From NCBI RefSeq assembly GCF_958979055.1, contig NC_084896.1:18190501-18254500 (forward strand): a stretch of DNA of 64,000 nt, given 5' to 3'. Positions 56,446 through 64,000 of the stretch are shown here, in pieces. The first letter of the stretch is position 1; every line of letters starts with the position of its first letter. Under the pieces are notes generated by a model that saw only the letters and a list, made by a program, of their open reading frames with translations, ran no database searches and was not told the origin of the DNA. A program made the translations under genes and the position numbers. The stretch comes from Alnus glutinosa. Its lineage: Eukaryota > Streptophyta > Magnoliopsida > Fagales > Betulaceae.

Positions 56446-58440
56446 CAATCCTATAATACATAAAAATAATAGTTTCTCAGTGAGTAAAATATCACATTGG
56501 CTGCATTGGACTCTTGACTCGAGCATTCACTGGATTCTAGCCACTTGGATTCAACATTGGAGAACCAATCAAAGTCTTCAATCCAGACACTAGCCTGCAA
56601 ACACTTATGTGATGACCCGTTTTTTTTTTTTTTATATACAAAACGTAAAACGAGTCATCGCAGTGGCACGACTATGTGTCGCTCAGCCAACATATGACAC
56701 ATGCCCCATAACATGTACCTGATAATCAGAGTATAACATACATCTATCTATGCAGCGGAAAACATAAATCTGAATAGCGAAAATTACAACTTATACATCT
56801 AACACAAATTAATTACAATATTGAGCCATTTAACATCTATCTGTTTGAGTCTTATTAACACAATATTTACATAACAATAATGACTTAACAAAGAATAAGT
56901 GACACAAACGTCACAAGCCATACCAAACCTATAAAATAGTGGACAACCCGTGGTCCGACCATTACAACTGTCGCGGCGAGCTTCAGTCATAATATCTCAA
57001 GCACACTGCTACCGACCCATCGACTATACCGTAGTACCTGCAGCCAAAGAAACATCATCTACACGGTTGTGGTGGTATCCACATCCGCATAGGTGAAATA
57101 ATGAGTTCACCGCCTTAGTATACCTCATACTAAGACCTCAGTGGTATAAGACTAACTGAGTTTTCACAAAAAACCAACATTTATTTTATTTTTAGTCGTG
57201 CAAGCACTATATTAGCCACAATTTACCAACAGCTAATGCAGCAAACACCGACTATTCAGAAAACATTTAAAACATACTATATAGCTGTGAACATATGTAG
57301 AAGTTCCAATCTACCGCTTGGAAGATTCTACATATAGACCCTTCTATAATAATACTTTTCATCGGTCGCTTGGACATATGTGCACACATCACTCAATCAC
57401 AGATATCACGTATACACATAAGTCTTAAGCAAAGAACATGGCATCTTACTCTTCCGTACTAGGACAACATCCGTCAACAAAACAATCGCAACACCATCTC
57501 TAATCGTATTTCAGCTTCGTGCCTTGACGCCAGTAGATCATGAGAGCACTAGAGCTAAACTCAATCATGCTAACACGTCTTTCCCGGAGAACAAGAACAA
57601 TCAACCTTTCTACTCATAGACATGCCATTACTCGCACTCGGGCAATCATGTATCCATGTACTTTCAAGTTCAATGTATGACCTTAACACATGACTATCCG
57701 ATAGAAATATACATAAGCGCTTTTCATTTAAGACACTTATGAATACCAACACGTCTAGTAAAATCTACTCATAACATAAAAACATCACTCATTAAACAAT
57801 GCTATACATGATATGCATGACTGGGTCTACTGGGGCTTCGGTCCCCCACGATGCTGATAACTGCTGTTTTACTGTGTATCCTGCTCCTTTACTGCTGTAC
57901 TACTGTTGATGTATGCTCTATACTACATGCTCAATGTTCCGTGCTTGACCAGTATATATTTCACTACTGTATCATGCTCAAATCATGCAGTTGTTAAATC
58001 ACGTCCTCTTAACACTAAACAAATCCAACATTTTATCCAACACTTTGAAATCATTCAAAACATATTCTCTTCAAAAAACTGAACAGTTTCAACATGACAT
58101 GTTCTCAAACAATTTGCATAATTTAAATCTCAACCGCAAAACATACTCAAACACTTTAAATCAATTAACACCTTTCACTCATGCATCAATTCTTAAACAT
58201 CATTGATAATATTTGAACATAATCGAAACTAATCAAATCATCTCAAAACATACATTTCATCATATGGTTGGTTCGGTTTCATAAACAATATATATATTTT
58301 TATCAAACCAATACATATAAAAATATATATTTTCTTAGTGAGTGGAATACCCACCTTGGCTGCATTGGACTCACGACTCGAACTCTACATTGGAGAACCC
58401 GTTGAAGTCTCCAACTATGACACGATCCTGCAAACATTGG
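54900..58440. repeat. Tandem ~1.7-kb repeat of retrotransposon type
   Basis: 54900-56600 and about 56755-58440 align in order over several blocks: CGGCGAGCTTCAGTCATAAT (55068/56975), TATATAGCTGTGAACATAT (55388/57280), TTTGCATAATTTAAATC (56178/58107), GGCTGCATTGGACTC (56498/58358). No open frame. Between the copies, 56606-56760 begins TGTGATGACCCGTTTTT and contains an inverted ACGAGTCATCGCA. It looks like part of a long LTR or a LARD-type non-coding retroelement. Confidence 0.7.
56351..56443. repeat. (TA)n microsatellite, about 46 units
   Basis: Uninterrupted TA dinucleotides. The homologous place in the second repeat copy (near 58285-58300) has only a short TATATATATTTTTA run. Confidence 0.95.
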
Positions 58441-58723
58441 TAACATTAGACTATGCTATTGAACCTAAACCCTATGACACATAAACTACATGCATGCTCA
58501 CACGACACGTCACGTCACTCGCTTCTAAAGCTAGCTACACACCTTAAGCTATTATTATATTAGACGTTCGTTATAGGTTCGCGTCTTATCTTATTTATTA
58601 ACTAAAAGACGCATCTATTATTTAATTAGCTCATTTATTATTGTTGTGTCACATTATTATTCCTAAACATTTTTATAGCGTGTTGCTTATTTACTAAGTT
58701 CACAACATATATATTTAACTCAT
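58441..58723. other. Non-coding retroelement-type sequence
   Basis: No open frame. The block with CGTCACTCGCTTCTAAA and the following AT-rich part recur at 60215-60360 in diverged form. Confidence 0.5.
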
Positions 58724-58735
58724 ACATATGCATAT

Positions 58736-59313
58736 TTTTTTTGATAAGTAAAATATATTGAAAAGGTGCAAAGGGGCGCAACCCAAAGTACACAGGATGT
58801 ATACAAGGAACCCCTAATGTAAAGAACATAGAGAACATCTATCTAAGAAATCAAAATAGGAACAATCATGCATTAACTTAATTCTATCTCTCCATATAAA
58901 CAACATTTGAAGCATCTTTCTCTTCAGATTCAACAAATCAGTCTCACAATCTTCAAAACAGCGAGCATTCCGTTCCCTCCAAACGCACCACATCAAACAC
59001 AACGGAGCCATGCGCCAAATCTGTATCGAAGTCCGATTACCCTTCTGGCCCCTCCAACTCCCCAACATGTCTTTCACCGACCCCGGCATTACCCACTCCA
59101 CCCCCAAACAATTGCAGAAGCGCCCTCCACAATTCTGTAGCCACCATACAATGCAGAAACAAATGATCAATGGATTCTCCAGCGGTCTTACACATAGAGC
59201 ACCAATCCATCACGATAATGTTTCTCTTTCGAAGGTTATCCAAAGTTAAAGATTTCCCTAAAGTTGCCATCCAAACAAAGAAAGCCACTCTCGAGGGAAC
59301 ATTAACTTTCCAA
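58736..59313 (-). mobile_element. 5'-truncated L1 with 12-bp target duplication
   Basis: ACATATGCATAT flanks the insertion at 58724-58735 and 59314-59325. On the minus strand it runs from the zf-RVT domain (VPSRVAFFVW, CSMCKTAGESIDHLFLHC at 59300-59150), across one frameshift near 59100, through LCVWRERNARCFED-type sequence (58960) to the family 3' motif and a poly(A) end at 58736. Confidence 0.88.
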
Positions 59314-59325
59314 ACATATGCATAT

Positions 59326-60542
59326 GCATATGTATATATATACATATATACATTCAATGCTTAAACATAATCCGATGATACACTAAAACACTTAGTGTAC
59401 ATGGATAGGTGAATTAGCTATTAAGTCGTCACATAATGAATTCATATTACACTTGTGTTTCTATAAGCTTACTAACTTATATTTACCAACATAAGGTTAT
59501 TTGGGAAATCTATAACTCTTTGACATTCTTATTAGATTGTTGTCTTCCTTTGATATAAACCTTAGACTTTAGGTTTGTAACATTATTTCGTTTCTTAACC
59601 TTAAATACCATTACTAATATGTTCGATACTTTATCTACCTATTCCTACATTTAACCATTACATCATGAGGCCAAAATATAAAGGCCTAAACCTCAAGCTA
59701 CACATCAAGAGCCAACCATTTCCCTAGATATTATCGTTTTCAATATGGAATAGATCCTCCAACAAATAACAAAGGATTAACTATAATTATTTAGCAAACC
59801 ATATTTATACCTTCAAAATCTCATTTACCACAACCTAATTTCTACCAACTCTAGCCAAGCTTCACCCTTTACCAAAGACACCTCCTTAGAAATCTAATTA
59901 CAACCAACACCAATAGATCTTCCAACAACAACAATCCATTCCAGCACACACGGCCACAACAAATCCAGAATTTCTAACTAGATTAACCCATAAAATTGCC
60001 CCCACCATTCCAAACAATATCCCACAAAACCACTCCTCAATCCATACCCCAAAACCCAAAGAGAATTAGAGAACCCATCCTAGAACCACAAATCCAACCA
60101 ACCGAACATCATCAATAAAATTTAATAAAGCACCATCAAAGAATTATAACATAAACCATATAAAATTCCAACAATTCTAGCAAATCAACCTAGCCAATTT
60201 CACACGTTGCTCACACGTTGCGTCACTCGCTTCTAAAACTAGCTAAGTATCCTAAACTGTTATTAGGTTAACATTTAGGTCTTGATTCATATTTTATCTT
60301 GTTTATTAATGCTAAAATGTATTTACTGTATTCATTATCTCTTATGAGTTACATAGGTATACTTATTGACGCAAGATTATATTGAACATCACCACTCTGT
60401 GTTCTTCCAACCTTAACCTCTACATTTAATACTTTATTAGTTTCTAATCTTCCAAATAATCTAGATTATAGGATCTAAACGCATTAGCTATTATTTACTT
60501 ATTTTTCCTTATCTTATTTCTCATTTCTCACTTAGTACCTTA
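59326..60542. other. Non-coding, G-poor strand
   Basis: No gene seen. From about 59640 the plus strand becomes poor in G and rich in A and C, the start of a strand-asymmetric block that continues to about 62060. Confidence 0.5.
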
Positions 60543-60552
60543 AACACTAATT

Positions 60553-60720
60553 TTTTTTTTATAAGTAAATAAAGTTTTATTGAAAGCTTAAGGCGCCCTT
60601 AAGTACACTGAAAATATACACAAGGAAATGCCTAAGAAGGCAAAGAAAAACAAACAAGAAAATCAGAAAAGTTAATCGACAAAGGTGACAAAAAGGCCAC
60701 CGTCCAAAGATACAGGATAC
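60553..60720 (-). mobile_element. Very short 5'-truncated L1 3' end with 10-bp target duplication
   Basis: AACACTAATT occurs at 60543-60552 and 60721-60730. Between them the minus strand has the end of an L1 ORF2 and the 3' motif (TATTTTCAGTGTACTTAAG, GGCGCCTTAAGC) followed by a poly(A) tail, only 168 bp in all. Confidence 0.85.
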
Positions 60721-60730
60721 AACACTAATT

Positions 60731-62210
60731 GACAATTCATTTTCTTTTAAACTCCAAATGAAACATAATAAAGAATCTAACTTTAATTGCTTCAATTTTA
60801 TCCAACACATAGCCAAAATCCTTATCTACATATCAAGACTAACTTCTCTCTCAAGTGGGAATAACCCCATATCTTTTACCCAAAATCTCATAGTAATTAT
60901 CATCATTAAACCACCATTTACTTTTAAAATCCATTATGCTTCATGATAAAATTTTCACCAAAGCCTAATGCATACCTATCAATTTTACTATGAAAACCAA
61001 CTCTCAACAATTTACATGAAGACTGGAATTTACTTTTATAATCCATCACACAACCAAAGCCAACAAGGTTCACCAAATCAATACCAAAATGCCAACCAAT
61101 CAATCACAAACATTAACTTCAATCCTTAACAAATAATCATTAATCATTTATCATTAAACTACCCATCCAAATCATATTTGAATTCCATTAAAACACTCAT
61201 CAAAATCAGCCCATACATTCCTCAAAACTCAAACTATAAATCACCAAGCTAAGCCCTAAAATACAACATCAAATGTGGCAAGATTTTCCTTCAAATCGAA
61301 CCATCAAAATTTCAGCAATCATAAATCAAAATCATCCGGCCAACACACCAAAAGCCTTCATTTCATCCATCCAACCATCATATACAACCCATATCATCCA
61401 TAGGCAAAATAATTAAAAACCAAATAGACCAACTTCCACAACCATCAATCGGTAAACTCAACCCTAGAATTACAACCCGAATCAGCCAATACTCAACCAA
61501 TCACAGTAAACATACTACAAAACATCCCGCCAACATCACAAAATTAATATTTAACTAACTCAACCAGTTATAAAATCAGTCAGCAAAACACTAATTAAAA
61601 GCCATTAATCCTTAATAACAAATCATCAAAAACAACACCACATAATCCTCAACCCAATCGACCAAAAACCATAATTATCAAAATTTTATTCTCAAAAACC
61701 CATGACCAGAATTCACCACCTAGGCTCAGCATCAATTTCACAATAAACAACAATTCATGCAGCTAATATAAGCCAAAACAAGCACCCAATTTCAAGGAAT
61801 CAGCAACCGAAACAACCCGAAGATTCAATGACTAATCCGGTCATCAATCAACCAACAAAAGCCTCAAAACCCCAAATACGCAGCATGTGATTGCTACAAA
61901 AACTAAAGAGAAAGACCCAAATCAAAAATCCAACCAACAAATGACCCTTTCGGTTCTTGCCAAGAAAACCCTCCAAAATTTCGAGACCCATTCCAAAACT
62001 CCAAATCAAACATCAAAACTGTCGTGACCTTTTTCTCATCAGATCACAAGGAAAAACTATCGAAAACCAACCCATAGTTTCCACCCGAAACTGAGCTTGG
62101 CCGTAACACCCACACACAACCAACCACAATCGGTAAAAATCAACCCCAAGCAGGAACCCATTCGGTTTTACGAAGAAATCAAATGGAAATCCAAGCAAAA
62201 TCAAAGACAA
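60731..62210. other. Strand-asymmetric A/C-rich non-coding block
   Basis: The plus strand is almost free of G for long stretches (for example 60960-61260 and 61480-61780), and no frame looks coding. The likely source is the LTR or leader of the antisense gypsy-related element whose polyprotein end lies at 63070-63115. Confidence 0.5.
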
Positions 62211-63069
62211 AGGGAGAGGAATCTCACCGAAATATGGCCGGAATACATTGCCCTAACCGCTGCCTCCATGCCCCGATGGTGGCCCAACCACCATAGCTTC
62301 CATCATCGCACCACCCACGGCCAAACCCACCTCCCACACACAGGTTCACTCTCTCTCGCGCGCTGGGTTTCACTCAGCTCAACACTCTCGACTTTCTCTG
62401 CCACGGGTGTGTGTGGGTTCAAGTATGTGTGTGTGAGAGTTCAGATGCTGCAGGTTTGGGCGTGATCGAAGGAAGAAGAAGAGAGAAGAGAGAGAGAGAT
62501 GGTTCGGCCGAGAGGGGGAGAAGAAAGAAAAGTAAGAAGAAGAAGAAAAATATGCGATGGTGAGGGGGAAAGAAGGGAGATCACGCGTGGGGGAGAGAAA
62601 GAAGACGGTAAAGAAAGGTAATAAGGTGACATGGGCACCTTATCAGTGATTGGGAGAAGAAAGTCAAATCCTCACGACCAACTGGGTAGCGACATGTGGC
62701 AGCAGAAGGAGATTACCTATTTATTTTAATAGTCAGACTTTCATAAATTATACTAGGACCCCATGCTATTAGAATCCTATCTTTTAGTAATTAATACGTA
62801 ACCCCACATTTAATTTTAACAATACTTTTACAAATGTGATTAATTATTTATTCAATCGTGACCTATTATAATAATTATCCATTTTAACCCTTCGTATTTT
62901 ATTTTCATAACATAAATATTACTACCTGGAATATAATTATTATTTCAATTTCTATTATTTTATTTTAGGCTCTTTCATTTCAATTACATATTTATAATCA
63001 CTAAAAATACCAGACTATTTCCATCATATTTAATAAATGTGATTTATTTAATTGCTAAATTTTCCATTA
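62211..63069. repeat. LTR-like region with microsatellites
   Basis: 62211-62460 is GC-rich with CCACC/GTGTGTG runs; 62465-62600 is a purine-rich AGAAGAAG/GAGAGAGA tract; then AT-rich sequence to the gypsy tail. The open frame at 62097-62465 has low-complexity Pro/His content and no family match. I read it as LTR of an antisense gypsy element. Confidence 0.4.
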
Positions 63070-64000
63070 AATTTCTTGATCTTTACATTCTTCCCTCCTT
63101 ATAAAATTTTCGTCCTCAAAATTCGCAAACTCTTTTGATTTCACATGCATACATGAAGTCACGTAAATAGTCCTAAAAAATAATTTGTACTAAGCATTCA
63201 ATAGTCAATCTCAAAGTAATAACTAATATTTACACTTGGTAATCCTATACTTTATTCATATGGACTTACATCGTCCTCTAAAACCCTCAATCACTTCACC
63301 TCATATATCACTTTACTATACAAAACTTTACAAGTACTTGTCTCTTTTATGCATTTTCATCACAAGTCCACGTCAATTCACTATGTCTCCCCTCCTTGGT
63401 TTCATACTCATTATCCAAACTTTGACTTACTGTGAATCATTCTCATTTCTCTATACCATATACTTTATTTTATCCTTAGTGCCTCAAGCTCTTAATCATT
63501 GTGGTAAACTATCCCCAGATATTTAGCCATGAAATTTATTTCTTAAGCAACCTTAATAATAATTTGATCGCATCATTACATCACAAGGGAGAGTAACTTC
63601 CTTCAATTTGTATGATTCGATTGTTTCACATAAATCTCTTTTATCACTCACCTTACAAAGTCTTAAAATCTTGCTTGGAACAACTCTAATTGGCTTCAAT
63701 TGTAACCCTTAAGACATCAAAGATCTCGTTTAGACTTACTAAATGTCTCCAATATTCAAAGTTTTACTTCATGTGATATTATAATCTATTTCTCTTTATA
63801 TCATAGGTACAACCATCCTCAAATAGGTATACCATTGAAATTGTCGTACTTAACCTAACATTACTATGCCTCATCTTGCTCTTATTCATGACTTGTAGCT
63901 TATCCTCAACATATTATCAATTCGATCCATTAATTTCTTACTATTCTACTGTCATCAATGCCTTCAAAACATAAATTGTCTCTACATATATTGGTTTTAC
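63070..64000 (-). mobile_element. 3' end of an antisense Ty3/gypsy-related element
   Basis: On the minus strand 63112-63070 reads FEDENFIRREECKDQ, the conserved end of a plant gypsy polyprotein. Farther in (63116-64000) no coding frame could be read, so the internal part is either badly decayed or non-coding as in LARD elements. It continues past the window edge. Confidence 0.5.

Noticed and set aside
56278..56593. Tyr-Ile repeat frames on both strands
   Set aside because: Products of the (TA)n microsatellite.
62097..62465. 122-codon frame with His/Pro-rich content
   Set aside because: Low-complexity, no family match, and it sits in LTR-like sequence.

Overview
This window is nuclear DNA of a flowering plant, most likely a eudicot and probably a woody one. 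The signs are spliced genes with GT...AG introns, a TIR-NBS-LRR resistance gene (a class missing from grasses), LRK10-like receptor kinases, and a dense load of Ty1/copia, Ty3/gypsy, L1 and RTE elements. The species cannot be fixed from the sequence. Exon boundaries below were read by eye from splice sites, reading phase and protein-family pattern.

Layout. 1-3084: 3' part of a Ty1/copia element with an intact reading frame. 3085-6780: AT-rich intergenic DNA with repeats. 6972-25743: one apparently intact 14-exon gene (723 codons) for an LMBR1-domain membrane protein of the LMBD2 type; its introns are stuffed with transposon debris, including a decayed antisense Ty3/gypsy element in the 6.4-kb third intron. 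25744-27186: intergenic. 27187-39192: a TIR-NBS-LRR pseudogene. Its NB-ARC exon is split by a near full-length L1 (29112-36550) with a 17-bp target duplication. That L1 is itself split by a smaller antisense L1 relative (34875-36147) with an 18-bp target duplication; the inner element carries ORF1 and the 3' end but no ORF2. 39193-42580: repeats, including a hAT-like element.

42581-47727 (minus strand): an LRK10-like receptor kinase gene. Between its ectodomain exon and its kinase exon lie six very short exons of 36 to 48 nt, all in the same phase. Three of them sit in tandem copies of a roughly 550-bp intronic unit. Head to head with it, 207 bp away, a second ectodomain-plus-kinase gene (47935-50437, plus strand) has an intact frame apart from three nonsense codons. 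51895-54075 is an internally deleted duplication of the first gene's 3' flank and small-exon region.

54080-64000 is retrotransposon-derived non-coding DNA: tandem gypsy-tail repeats, an ORF1-tail L1 relative, a tandem 1.7-kb repeat, a long (TA)n tract, two 5'-truncated L1 insertions with clear target duplications, and the antisense 3' end of a gypsy element.

The working genes I would keep are the LMBD2-like gene and the minus-strand receptor kinase. The two most interesting structures are the array of phase-matched mini-exons in the kinase gene and the ORF1-only (HAL1-like) L1 derivatives.
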